NCBI GenBank assembly: GCA_004563195.1 | Contig: SFTJ01000006.1 | Span: 1 to 64,000 of the forward strand | Origin: a bacterium | GTDB taxonomy: Bacteria; Bacteroidota; Bacteroidia; Bacteroidales; Muribaculaceae | Direction: 5' to 3' | Length of the DNA: 64,000 nt | Shown: positions 35,637 through 44,748 of the stretch, in pieces | Position numbering within the stretch: position 1 is the first letter of the stretch | Layout: each line of letters begins with the position of its first letter | Made by a program: the position numbers and the translations under genes | The notes under the pieces: model-generated | Told to the model about the DNA's origin: nothing | Database searches by the model: none | The model's input: only the letters and a program-made list of their open reading frames with translations

Positions 35637-36599
35637 ATGAAAACTGTTATTATATCAGGGAAGCCCATTTCGCTTCAAGAAAGGAGCAAGGCTCAGATGA
35701 AAGGCATTAGAATCGGCGATTCGTTGTCATTCCGATTCTACGATGGTAATTTTCATGGCATCGCCCTTCTTTTTGCTGAACCCAAAGGAAACATTCCTAC
35801 TCCACGTTCTTTAGCATTTACCGCAAGCGAACTTAATGAAAAGTTTGGTCTGCCCGTTGTCTTTCTCCTGCATGAGTGTCCTGCATACGAAAGACAGAGA
35901 CTTATACATAAAGATGTTTATTTTATCGTTTCAGAAAAATATGCACACTTGCCTATGCTCATCGCAAATGAACGCATACGCAAGACAAAACAAGCTAAGG
36001 GATTAAGCCCTGTAGCTCAATTTCTTCTACTCTTCCATCTGCAAGTTGAGAGTCTTGAAAGAAAGGCTGCACGTGACATTGAGAACAAGGTTCCGTATTC
36101 TTATCCGAGCATCACACTTGGAATCACGTGTCTTGCAGACCTTGGCTTTTGCCAAAAGATCGCCGATGGTTCAAAACGTAAGGTTATACACTTCAATGAA
36201 AGTGGAAGGTCGTTATGGGAAAAAGCTCAACCTTATCTTATAAATCCAGTGGAAGAGCGTGTCTATTGTGACGACTTCCACTCAGAAAACAGTTTCCCTA
36301 TCTGTGGCATCAATGCCCTTGCACATTATACATGGCTCAATCCTGACCCAGAGAAAACGATTATGATGAGTGTGAAGCAACTAAGAGAATTTACAGCAGC
36401 CGGGGCATTGGTTCACCCCAATCAGTATGATGGTAATATTCTTATCGAGGCATGGAAATACCCCCCTGTATTCAAGATTGGTACTGAAGCCGAATGGGTG
36501 GACAGGCTATCATTGGCCGTTTCACTCCGTGAGGATGCAGATCCACGAGTGGAAGGCGAAGTTGAACGTTTAATTAATGATATAGAATGGAACGCTTAA
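35637..36599 (+). CDS. AbiEi-like antitoxin/regulator of an AbiE-type pair
   Basis: A 320-residue protein with a winged-helix-like centre (about 120-210, LSPVAQFLLLFHLQVESLER to GRSLWEKAQPYL). It is encoded immediately upstream of an AbiEii-like nucleotidyltransferase. In type IV toxin-antitoxin systems the AbiEi partner is a winged-helix repressor that also counters the toxin. I assign it mainly by context and general resemblance to Bacteroides proteins in the same position. Codon use (AAG, CTT, CGT) differs from the flanking chromosome. The start is preceded by AT-rich DNA. Its end overlaps, by 13 bases, an in-frame extension of the next gene. Confidence 0.65.
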   Translation: MKTVIISGKPISLQERSKAQMKGIRIGDSLSFRFYDGNFHGIALLFAEPKGNIPTPRSLAFTASELNEKFGLPVVFLLHECPAYERQRLIHKDVYFIVSEKYAHLPMLIANERIRKTKQAKGLSPVAQFLLLFHLQVESLERKAARDIENKVPYSYPSITLGITCLADLGFCQKIADGSKRKVIHFNESGRSLWEKAQPYLINPVEERVYCDDFHSENSFPICGINALAHYTWLNPDPEKTIMMSVKQLREFTAAGALVHPNQYDGNILIEAWKYPPVFKIGTEAEWVDRLSLAVSLREDADPRVEGEVERLINDIEWNA

Positions 36600-37447
36600 G
36601 CGAGAGCAGAATGATGTATGCATCGATTCTGCCGAGCGAGAGTTCCTTCGTCTGAAAGACAATGGAAGGATTAGAGAAATTCCGCGAAGCATTTGAAGCT
36701 TACTCAGAGAACTACGTTATCATCGGTGGCACAGCTTGTGACATCGCTATGACCGGGACGGCAGTACGTCCTCGTGCAACCCACGACATTGATATGATTG
36801 TCATAGTCGAAAAGATGACGGCTGACTTTGCCGAACACTTCTGGCAGTTCGTGCGTGAAGGTGGTTATCGCCCTGAAAAGCGCAAGCTGTCTGAAGGTGT
36901 AGCTCCTAAGTACGAACTATACCGCTTTGTCAATGGCAAACCAGACTATCCCGAAATGATTGAACTGCTGTCACGGCATCCAAACATTCTCGGCGAGCCG
37001 AAGGGACTGACCATTGAACCGCTGCCCGTGGACGAGGAAACGTCAAGTCTGAGTGCTATCATCATGGATGATGATTTCTATCACTTCACCATCGACCACA
37101 GCAAACTGACCAACGGGCTTCGCCATGCTGACTCAGCAGCCCTCATTGCCTTGAAGTAACGTGCATACCTCAATCTTTTGCAGGACAAGGCCAATGGCAA
37201 GCATGTCAACAGCAAGGACATCAAGAAGCATCGTTCTGACGTGCTGAAGAACGTGGTCATCATGGAAGACAGTCAGATTACAGCTCCAGAACCTATCGTT
37301 TCTTGCATAAAAGAATTTGTCGCTTCAATCAGAAATGATTGGGATGTACTCTCAGACCCTTTAGCCAAGGCTCTTGACCAGGATACTTCGTTCATCGAGG
37401 CTCTGCTTGAACAATTAGATGGATTATTTGCCATAGAACAGTCATGA
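36587..37447 (+). pseudogene. AbiEii-like nucleotidyltransferase toxin, interrupted by stop codons
   Basis: The longest uninterrupted part is 36662-37159 (165 residues). It holds a nucleotidyltransferase core (YVIIGGTACDIAM, RATHDIDMIV with paired Asp) and the family-typical block ELYRFVNGKPDYPEMIELLSRHP. A TAA at 37157-37159 interrupts it, yet the same frame continues for another 96 codons (RAYLNLLQDKANGKHVNSKD) to a stop at 37445-37447, matching the usual C-terminal half. Upstream, the frame is also open from an ATG at 36587 to a TGA at 36653. The gene therefore looks inactivated by one or two nonsense changes. A truncated active product, or translation restart at TTG 37178, cannot be excluded. 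Confidence 0.7.
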
Positions 37448-38205
37448 AGATACAGTATGCGTCAGATCTCCATCTGGAGTTTGCCGATAACTGGCGATAC
37501 CAGAAGGAGAATCCCCTACAAGTGACAGGGGACATTCTCGTTCTGGCTGGCGACATCGGCTACTTGGGGGATGACAACTATACCAAACACCCCTTTTGGG
37601 ACTGGGCATCGGAGAACTACCAGCAGGTAATAGCCTGTATGGGCAACCATGAGTTCTACAAGTTCTACGACATCGCAAAGCTGAACGATGGCTATTGTCT
37701 TGAAATACGCCCTAATGTCCACAGCTATTATAATGCCGTAGTACATATAGGCGACATTGACTTCATCATAACTACTCTGTGGGCCAGGATTCCCTTGAAG
37801 GAGGCATATTATACGGAACAAGTGGTAAGCGACTTTCGGCGCATCATCTTTAATGGCGATATTCTCACCTTTGCTGATTTCAACCGTGAACATGAAAGGT
37901 GCTTGGCATTCCTGAAGAACGCTGTATCAAGCAGCATGGCCAGAAGAAAAATTGTCGTAACCCATCATGTTCCATCCTTCCAGATGCAATGCCCCAAGTT
38001 TGCCGAAAGCCAAGCTAACGGAGCTTTCACGGTTGAACTGGAAGACTACATTGAGGACAGCGGCATCGATTACTGGATATATGGCCACTCCCACTACAAT
38101 GTAGATGTCGAGATAGGCAATACCAAATGTGTGTCCAATCAGTTGGGGTATGTATTTCATGGGGAGCATGAGTCATTCGACCCAGGTAAATATATCGAAG
38201 CATAA
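37444..38205 (+). CDS. calcineurin-like metallophosphoesterase
   Basis: A 253-residue soluble phosphoesterase with all dinuclear-metal motifs in order: SDLHLEF (5-12), LAGDIG, MGNHEFYK, VTHHVPS and YGHSHYN. It could cleave a phosphodiester or phosphomonoester; the substrate is unknown. Its ATG overlaps the final stop of the AbiEii-like frame (ATGA), so the three genes look like one transferred operon: regulator, nucleotidyltransferase, phosphoesterase. A phosphoesterase linked to a nucleotidyltransferase suggests it could reverse or process the transferred group, but this is speculation. Confidence 0.88.
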   Translation: MKIQYASDLHLEFADNWRYQKENPLQVTGDILVLAGDIGYLGDDNYTKHPFWDWASENYQQVIACMGNHEFYKFYDIAKLNDGYCLEIRPNVHSYYNAVVHIGDIDFIITTLWARIPLKEAYYTEQVVSDFRRIIFNGDILTFADFNREHERCLAFLKNAVSSSMARRKIVVTHHVPSFQMQCPKFAESQANGAFTVELEDYIEDSGIDYWIYGHSHYNVDVEIGNTKCVSNQLGYVFHGEHESFDPGKYIEA

Positions 38206-38246
38206 CTACCCAGAGATTGTTTCTGCTCAATCGGCTTAGATGCTTA

Positions 38247-40565
38247 TTATTTCATAAAGGATGGGGGTAGTTGTTTGCTGCCGAATTTTTTGTTTGGTTT
38301 GTCGGACATTACGAAACGCAGTGTTCCGCCTTTTACTACTTCGTTATGTGTAATCCAAGCGCGGTTGAGGGGTTTGCCGTTGAGTGTGGCGCTTTGGATA
38401 TAAACATTTTCGGGAGAATTGTTCACCGCTTCAATCACAAAATCGCCGCCATAATAATGGTCGTCGAGGTGGATTGTTACCTTATTAAATACGGGAGATG
38501 TAATCATATAGAGGTTGTCGCCCGGGCAAACGGGGTGAATACCCATTGCGGCAAGCACATACCAGGCGCTCATCTGACCCACATCTTCGTTGCCGCACAG
38601 TCCGAGCACATCGGTGCCGTAGGCGGTTTGGCAAATCTTTCGAGTCCATTTCTGCGTTAGCCAGGCGTTGCCGGTGTAGTTGAACAAAAATGGCACATGA
38701 TGCACCGGTTCGTTGGGGTGGTTGTAGTAGTTGTTCCACAAGAAATCGTCGGACGAATTTTCGAAAAATTCCGTTAGTTTTCGCAGAAAAGCCTCGTTGC
38801 CGAGCAGCGACATAAGTCCATACACATCGTGAGGCACAAACCAGCCTTGTTGCAGCGGATTCGACTCGGTGCAATAGTGGTCTTGCGCGAGTTCGCCATC
38901 CCATTTGCCGAATTTTCCATCGCGGTCGCGTCCGCAGAACCATTTTATTTCTTTGTTCCAAATGTTGCGGTGGTCTCGCGAATAGTTTAGGTAGCGGCGA
39001 TGTTGCAGCGGTTTGTCGAGCAGTTTGGCAAATCTTGCCACGCACCAATCGCTATAGGCATACTCCAAAGTGCGTGATATGTCGAGAGGTGTATAGCCTA
39101 TGAGTCTGCCGTTTCCGGTGTGTTCCACCGAGTTTTCGCAGTATTCATAAGCCTTAGCCACATCGTATTCTCTTATGCCCTTGGCATAGGCATCCACTAT
39201 TACCGACACAGCCGGATTGCCGAGCATGCATCCCGAATAGGAGTTCATAATCTCCCATCGTGGGAAGTAGCGGCGTTGGCTCAGTTCGGCGAGGCTGATA
39301 AGCGAATTAATCTCATCGTTTACCAAGCCCGGGTTGATGATAGTCTGCAAGGGGAACTGGCTTCGGAACACATCCCAGCCGCTGAAAACCGAGCGATAGA
39401 CGAAGTCTTTGTTGCTATGCTTATTGCCGTCGCCTCCAATGTAATCGCCGGTGCAGTCGCTCACATCGCGAGGGTCGATCATAGTGTGGTAGAGAGCTGT
39501 GTAGAACACCGTTTTGTCGTGGTCGGAACCATCAACCTCTACGCAGCTGAGAGCATCGTTCCACAATCGGCGATTGGCGGAGTATACTTCTTCGAAGCTC
39601 CAATGGCTGATGTCGGATTCAAGGTTACGGCGTGCGCCCTCGATGCTTACAAATGAAATGCCCACCTTCATAAGCACCTGTTCGCCCTCTACAGTGGGAA
39701 ATTCGGTGAAAAAACCTATATGGCGACCTTTCATTTCGTTGCAGCCACGCTCCACCGATGCGTTTTTCACTGCTTCGATGTATTTTTTGTCGTGCAGAGT
39801 AGCCAATTTCACGCCTTTTATCTCCTTGGGAAGAGTGGCGTTCCACATGCCGTAGGATTTGAGCGGTCGGCTGAATTGGCAGCTGAAATATACCGTGTAG
39901 CTAACATTTCCGTCGCCGTTACCCCAGCCGCCATCGGCAGGAGTGCAACGCATCCAGCCCTCGATGGTGGAGCTGCCGGTAACTTTCACATATTGCTCGG
40001 TGGCAGCGCCGCCTATGCGACGAGCCAGATCGATGCTAATGCGCGAAGTGTCGTTGGCTGGGAATGTGAATCTTATCATTCCCGAGCGGCGTGCAGCCGT
40101 GAGCTCGGTGCGAATGTTGTAGTCGCTCAGAGTCACGGCATAATATCCGGCTTTAGCCACTTCCGTGTGGTGCGAGTAGCGCGAGCGGTAACCCGTTTCC
40201 GGATTTTTCTCATCGCCTACATAGGTGTGTAGTGCGCCGGTGGTGGGAGTGACCAAAAAGTTGCCGAAATCGCCGTACCATCCAATTCCGCTCATGTGGG
40301 TGAATGAAAAGCCCTCGATGGTGGGGTGATGCCATGAATAACCGGGGCCATTGTCGCCACCGGTTTTGGTGTCGGGGCTAAGTTGCACCAATCCAAAAGG
40401 AGTGGTAGCACCGGGGAAGGTCTTTCCGAGTCCGTGCAAGCTTTTGCCTGCCGAGGTCGATGTTGATGCTCCGATAATAGGGTTTACGTAGTCAACAGCC
40501 TCTTTGCTCTCGGCAGGTGAAATTATGCTTGCTGCAATGAGCAGAGTTATAAGAGAATGTTTCAT
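38247..40565 (-). CDS. GH92 family alpha-1,2-mannosidase-like glycosidase
   Basis: A 772-residue exported enzyme with a signal peptide (1 to about 20, ending SPAESK). An N-terminal beta-sandwich (VDYVNPIIGAS, GKTFPGATTPFGLVQLSPDT) is followed by the alpha/alpha-barrel. GH92 enzymes are calcium-dependent exo-mannosidases acting on host or yeast N-glycans. NEPVHHVPFLFN fits the catalytic-acid region, and LCGNEDVGQMSAWY fits the catalytic-base region (GNDD more often, GNED here). It ends 41 bases from the metallophosphoesterase, convergently. With the upstream GH38-like gene it probably trims mannose from glycans; no SusC/SusD genes are in the window. Confidence 0.93.
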   Translation of the reverse strand: MKHSLITLLIAASIISPAESKEAVDYVNPIIGASTSTSAGKSLHGLGKTFPGATTPFGLVQLSPDTKTGGDNGPGYSWHHPTIEGFSFTHMSGIGWYGDFGNFLVTPTTGALHTYVGDEKNPETGYRSRYSHHTEVAKAGYYAVTLSDYNIRTELTAARRSGMIRFTFPANDTSRISIDLARRIGGAATEQYVKVTGSSTIEGWMRCTPADGGWGNGDGNVSYTVYFSCQFSRPLKSYGMWNATLPKEIKGVKLATLHDKKYIEAVKNASVERGCNEMKGRHIGFFTEFPTVEGEQVLMKVGISFVSIEGARRNLESDISHWSFEEVYSANRRLWNDALSCVEVDGSDHDKTVFYTALYHTMIDPRDVSDCTGDYIGGDGNKHSNKDFVYRSVFSGWDVFRSQFPLQTIINPGLVNDEINSLISLAELSQRRYFPRWEIMNSYSGCMLGNPAVSVIVDAYAKGIREYDVAKAYEYCENSVEHTGNGRLIGYTPLDISRTLEYAYSDWCVARFAKLLDKPLQHRRYLNYSRDHRNIWNKEIKWFCGRDRDGKFGKWDGELAQDHYCTESNPLQQGWFVPHDVYGLMSLLGNEAFLRKLTEFFENSSDDFLWNNYYNHPNEPVHHVPFLFNYTGNAWLTQKWTRKICQTAYGTDVLGLCGNEDVGQMSAWYVLAAMGIHPVCPGDNLYMITSPVFNKVTIHLDDHYYGGDFVIEAVNNSPENVYIQSATLNGKPLNRAWITHNEVVKGGTLRFVMSDKPNKKFGSKQLPPSFMK

Positions 40566-40580
40566 CTGTTTTTCGTCAGA

Positions 40581-42575
40581 TTATTTTATCACTTCGATTG
40601 TGAATCGGTAGGCAAGACTGCCTTCGTTCCACATAGTGAAATTAGTTCCCCACAAGTTGTTGTTCAAGCAGAAATGTATTCCACCATCGATTGACGGATA
40701 TTGGGTGGAGTAAGACAAGCCGTTGGCCTCGCCCAGATTGATGAGGAATGCATCGCGGCTCCATATTCTTATGGTGTGGCTTTGGGTGATGATGTCAACA
40801 TAGCCATCGATGCCGTGCATGTGTCGGTTGCCTTTTTCTACCACGTCGCACAAGTCAACGCGTTCGCCCACTTTCTCTGCCACCACGCCTTTTATGCCAT
40901 CGGCCACGAACGAGCAGAAATAGCTTTCGGGCAGGCGTACTGCGGGTTTGTCGACAATTGTGACCGTAAGGTCGGCTTTTTTACCGCCTTTATAAGCCAT
41001 GCACTCCACTTGCACTTGTGCAGGAAATACACGCGAGTCGATTCCGTTTTCGGGAGCAAATTCGAGTCGGGCTTGGTAGAGGGTGCCTTTTTTCGATTTT
41101 TTGGTAGTGCTGTTAACCACTCTTGCCTTAACCGAAGCGCTCACGGCGTGCGACTTGTCCAAGCCGGTTTTGCCGATGTCGTCGAGCGCCCAACCATAGC
41201 GAGCGCGAAGATATCGGCCCAAATAATCATCGTAATCGGCGGCATCGTAGCAGCGATAGGTTACACCGAGTATTTTCATCAGTCCGCCGAAGAGTTCATC
41301 GCTCCACACCTCAGCTTTATCAACCGAAATTTTGGCTTTCATAGGCTTTACCACAGGATTGTCGATGGCAGCGATGGCATTGCGAGCCTCGGTTTGCAAA
41401 CTCTTGGGCAACTTTTCGATAGCCGAAACCAAGTAATCATCGATTTCCTTCCACGATTGCTCCACTTTTACAAACGGCGCAGAACTGCGAGCTTCATTGA
41501 ATATGTCGACATCGTATTTGTCCCAATTTCCCAAGTGAGTCTTAATGTCCATACCCTGAGTATGCTCAGCTATGAGGCCCAATTCAACGGCAAAGTCTAT
41601 TGCCTCGTCGCTGTCGCTTCTCAATTTGCCTTGTTTGAGCCATTGTGAATAAAGTCGAGAGAGCGCGCGGAATTTAGCCATGCGCTTGGGAGCACTGCCG
41701 TAGCCATAAATCCAAGTATCGCCTATTTCGGAAGTCACCACCGGCAATTTATCCTTAACAGTGAGCAGTTGAGCAGCAACTTCGTTGAACGATGCGCCCA
41801 CAATTTGCGCTTGCGGATATCGCTTGCGCAGGTCGGCATAAATGTTTTTTACGGTTTCGTAGGAGTGCGGGCCATGATTGTCGCCGGTAAAGTTGACCGA
41901 AACAGCCGTAACGCCGTCGGGCAAAATATTTTCGGTGCCATAGTCGCGCTGATATGCCAAGATTATCTCTTTGCCATTGGTGTCGCGCCACAGACAGTAG
42001 TCGGGTACGGCAGGAATAGGCGAAGCAGGATTGACGCCAATATGCAAGAATCGCACACCGGCATCGTAGAGCGGAGTGACAATGCTACGCGTATGCCCCG
42101 GCACATCGGTCATCTTTGCAGCAATGGTGCGTTTGCCATACAGCTTGTCTAACTTTTGTGAAAGCTTCAAACTTGTGGTAAACAAATCGGCAGTCATAGT
42201 TTCGCTTTCGAAAGTGTAAGGCACGGCATTCCACACAATGTCGCCACGCTTTATTGCGCGTTCCAAGCGCGCTACATCGGCAGCCGGAGCTTCTTTGCGA
42301 TATTTCTCTACAAGCCAAGCACCAGTAGTCCACACATAGCGCTCACCACTGCCATCGGCTTGCAGTTTTTCGCTCACTGCTATAGCTTTGGGAATGAATT
42401 CCTCGACATAGCGTTTGGTGACCACCGAACTGAAATCGGTGAATCCCACATCGAGGTGAGTCTTGAAAATAACAAGAACTTTTTTTACATCGTTGTTAGG
42501 CTCAGCTGCACACATTGCAACACAAGCCACACATGCTGTTAAAAGCAGTGTAAATCTTTTAAATGCACTTTTCAT
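40581..42575 (-). CDS. GH38-like / DUF5054 glycosidase
   Basis: A 664-residue exported protein with a signal peptide (1 to about 24, ending MCAAEP). The N-terminal motif VIFKTHLDVGFTDF resembles the metal-binding His/Asp start of GH38 alpha-mannosidases, and GNWDKYDVDIFNEARSS plus a beta-rich C-terminal half fit the DUF5054 group. It is translated just before the GH92 gene (15-base spacer), so the two form an operon for mannose-containing glycans. Substrate specificity cannot be read from sequence. Confidence 0.82.
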   Translation of the reverse strand: MKSAFKRFTLLLTACVACVAMCAAEPNNDVKKVLVIFKTHLDVGFTDFSSVVTKRYVEEFIPKAIAVSEKLQADGSGERYVWTTGAWLVEKYRKEAPAADVARLERAIKRGDIVWNAVPYTFESETMTADLFTTSLKLSQKLDKLYGKRTIAAKMTDVPGHTRSIVTPLYDAGVRFLHIGVNPASPIPAVPDYCLWRDTNGKEIILAYQRDYGTENILPDGVTAVSVNFTGDNHGPHSYETVKNIYADLRKRYPQAQIVGASFNEVAAQLLTVKDKLPVVTSEIGDTWIYGYGSAPKRMAKFRALSRLYSQWLKQGKLRSDSDEAIDFAVELGLIAEHTQGMDIKTHLGNWDKYDVDIFNEARSSAPFVKVEQSWKEIDDYLVSAIEKLPKSLQTEARNAIAAIDNPVVKPMKAKISVDKAEVWSDELFGGLMKILGVTYRCYDAADYDDYLGRYLRARYGWALDDIGKTGLDKSHAVSASVKARVVNSTTKKSKKGTLYQARLEFAPENGIDSRVFPAQVQVECMAYKGGKKADLTVTIVDKPAVRLPESYFCSFVADGIKGVVAEKVGERVDLCDVVEKGNRHMHGIDGYVDIITQSHTIRIWSRDAFLINLGEANGLSYSTQYPSIDGGIHFCLNNNLWGTNFTMWNEGSLAYRFTIEVIK

Positions 42576-42823
42576 TACTATATGATATTTAAATTAATAC
42601 GTTCGCAACATCTCAAAATGCAAATTTAGCAATTTTCTGTCGGAATCTATTTGTACAATCCTATTATGAAATATCACTTTATTACGGACATAGATGTGCA
42701 ATCGGGCTAAACAAGACTGTTTTCAGAGAAAAACAGGTAATCAGATATAGCTATTTAAGCTTTTTCTACATCCCACTCAAATGCTTTAGTGCCTTCGTGT
42801 ATTTTAATTGTTGAAAAATGTTG

Positions 42824-42842
42824 AACAAAATAGCATTTTGTT
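42824..42842. promoter_or_regulatory. palindromic candidate operator of the hut operon
   Basis: AACAAAAT (42824-42831) and ATTTTGTT (42835-42842) form a perfect 8-bp inverted repeat separated by AGC. It ends 21 bases before the -33 box of the hut promoter, an activator-like position. AT-rich palindromes can occur by chance, so this needs a comparison with related genomes. Confidence 0.45.
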
Positions 42843-42863
42843 GATTTTTATTGGGCTAATATG

Positions 42864-42894
42864 TTGCGACATAATACAATTATTCCTAAATTTG
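42864..42894 (+). promoter_or_regulatory. promoter of the hut operon
   Basis: TTG at 42864-42866 and TAAATTTG at 42887-42894 are 20 bases apart, matching the Bacteroidota -33/-7 promoter. Transcription would start near 42900, leaving about 100 bases of untranslated leader before ftcD. Confidence 0.7.
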
Positions 42895-43002
42895 CTAAAA
42901 AGTTATGATGGCAGTGGCAAAATGCCAAAACAGCCCTACATAAACCCAAGATGAAATAAACACGAAACAAACTAAAACAAATAAATCAACAAACTAACTA
43001 TT

Positions 43003-44712
43003 ATGGCAAATTCAAGAAGAATCGTTGAATGTGTTCCAAATTTTAGCGAAGGACGAAACAAAGAAGTAATTCGTCAGATAACCGATGAAATAGAGCATAG
43101 CGAAGGCGTAAAGCTACTCGACGTAGATCCCGGCGAGGCAACCAATCGCACCGTAGTTACTTTTGTGGGCGAGCCGGAGGCAGTGGTAGAAGCAGCATTC
43201 AAGGCAGTGAAGAAAGCCGGAGAACTGATAGATATGCGTCAGCATCACGGTGCACACCCGCGAATGGGAGCTACCGATGTGCTGCCATTGGTGCCGGTGA
43301 GTGGCATCACCCTCGAAGAGTGCGCACAATTGTCGCGTCAACTTGCCGAACGCATTGCCAAAGAACTCTCGATACCATGCTATTGCTACGAAGCAGCCGC
43401 ATTCAAGCCCGAACGCAAGAATCTGGCAGTGTGCCGCAAGGGTGAGTATGAAGCATTGCCTGAACGACTCGGTGTGCCTGAGAGTGCGCCCGATTACGGC
43501 GATCGTCCGTTCGACGAAGGCGTGGCACGCACCGGTTGCACTGCAGTGGGCGCTCGCGACTTCTTGATAGCCGTGAATTATAACCTCAATACCACCAGCA
43601 CCCGCCGTGCCAATGCCGTGGCATTCGACGTGCGCGAGAAGGGTAGACCCAAGCGCGACGGAAACCCCATCACCGGCAAGCCCGTGCGCGACGAAAACGG
43701 CAATCCCGTGATGATACCCGGCACATTGAAGTCGACAAAAGCCATAGGCTGGTATATCGAAGAATACGGCATAGCACAAGTGTCGATGAATATCACCGAC
43801 ATCAATGTTACCCCGCTGCATGTGGCATTTGACGAAGTATGCCGCTGTGCACAAAATCGCGGTCTGCGCGTTACAGGCACTGAAATTGTGGGTTTGATGC
43901 CCGAACGTTGCCTTATTGAGGCCGGCAAATACTTCTTGCGCAAGCAAAACCGCTCGCTCGGTATACCTAAAGAAGATATTATCAACATAGCAGTGAAATC
44001 GATGGGTCTCGACGACCTCAAGCCATTTAATGCGGCAGAAAAAGTGGTGGAATACCTGCTCGATGCCGACGATAGCAATCGCAAACTTACCGACTTGACA
44101 GTGAAGGGCTTTGCCGACGAAACAGCTCGTGAATCGCCCGCACCCGGTGGTGGCTCGGTATCGGCATATATGGGTGCCATGGGTGCCGCTTTGGGCACAA
44201 TGGTTGCCAATCTGTCATCGCACAAGCCCGGATGGGACGACCGTTGGGAAGAATTCAGCCAATGGGCGGAACAAGGTGTAGAATTGGAGCAAGAATTGCT
44301 GCATTTGGTTAACGAAGATACCGAAGCATTCAATAAGATTATGGCAGCATTCGGAATGCCAAAGGCAACCGACGAGGACAAGCGCCTGCGCGCCGAAGCC
44401 ATCGAAAAAGCCACTTTGTTTGCAGCGCAAGTTCCGTTGCAGACCATGAAAACATCGATTAAGGTGTTTGCACTGTGCCGCGCAATGGTGGAGAAGGGTA
44501 ATCCCAACAGCGTGTCGGATGCCGGAGTAGGCGCATTGGCAGCCCGTGCAGCAGTGCTCGGCGCAGGAATGAATGTGAAAATTAATGCATCTTCGCTCAA
44601 AGACCGCGCCAAAGCCGATGCCCTCGTGGCTGAAGCACAAGCGCTTATCAATCAAGCCAATGCCGAAGAACAGGCCATTACCGCTATGGTAGAACAAGTT
44701 ATCGCCAAATAA
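43003..44712 (+). CDS. ftcD: glutamate formimidoyltransferase / formimidoyltetrahydrofolate cyclodeaminase
   Basis: A 569-residue fusion like the mammalian FTCD enzyme. Residues 1 to about 330 transfer the formimino group from formiminoglutamate to tetrahydrofolate (VECVPNFSEGRN, RQHHGAHPRMGATDV with the catalytic His). Residues about 350-569 release ammonia to give methenyl-THF (SPAPGGGSVSAYMGAMGAAL). It is first in the histidine-degradation operon, showing that this organism uses the folate route rather than HutG or HutF/HutG. Ammonia and one-carbon units are the gains. Confidence 0.96.
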   Translation: MANSRRIVECVPNFSEGRNKEVIRQITDEIEHSEGVKLLDVDPGEATNRTVVTFVGEPEAVVEAAFKAVKKAGELIDMRQHHGAHPRMGATDVLPLVPVSGITLEECAQLSRQLAERIAKELSIPCYCYEAAAFKPERKNLAVCRKGEYEALPERLGVPESAPDYGDRPFDEGVARTGCTAVGARDFLIAVNYNLNTTSTRRANAVAFDVREKGRPKRDGNPITGKPVRDENGNPVMIPGTLKSTKAIGWYIEEYGIAQVSMNITDINVTPLHVAFDEVCRCAQNRGLRVTGTEIVGLMPERCLIEAGKYFLRKQNRSLGIPKEDIINIAVKSMGLDDLKPFNAAEKVVEYLLDADDSNRKLTDLTVKGFADETARESPAPGGGSVSAYMGAMGAALGTMVANLSSHKPGWDDRWEEFSQWAEQGVELEQELLHLVNEDTEAFNKIMAAFGMPKATDEDKRLRAEAIEKATLFAAQVPLQTMKTSIKVFALCRAMVEKGNPNSVSDAGVGALAARAAVLGAGMNVKINASSLKDRAKADALVAEAQALINQANAEEQAITAMVEQVIAK

Positions 44713-44748
44713 TACCTAAATGACTAAACCAAAGTAAAACAAAGCATT

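Larger units (their letters stand above)
42576..43002. other. divergent regulatory region between the glycosidases and the hut operon
   Basis: No gene is seen in these 427 bases. On the plus strand it holds a complete -33/-7 promoter for ftcD and a 19-base palindrome upstream of it. On the minus strand a -7-like TAAATTTG (complement of 42621-42628) lies 46 bases before the GH38-like gene, without a well-spaced -33 box. The middle (42660-42800) has no recognised element. Confidence 0.7.

Noticed and set aside
36653..36655. TGA in the AbiEii-like frame as a selenocysteine codon
   Set aside because: No selenoprotein-like context or downstream SECIS-type hairpin was seen, and a second in-frame stop (TAA) exists. 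Gene decay is simpler.
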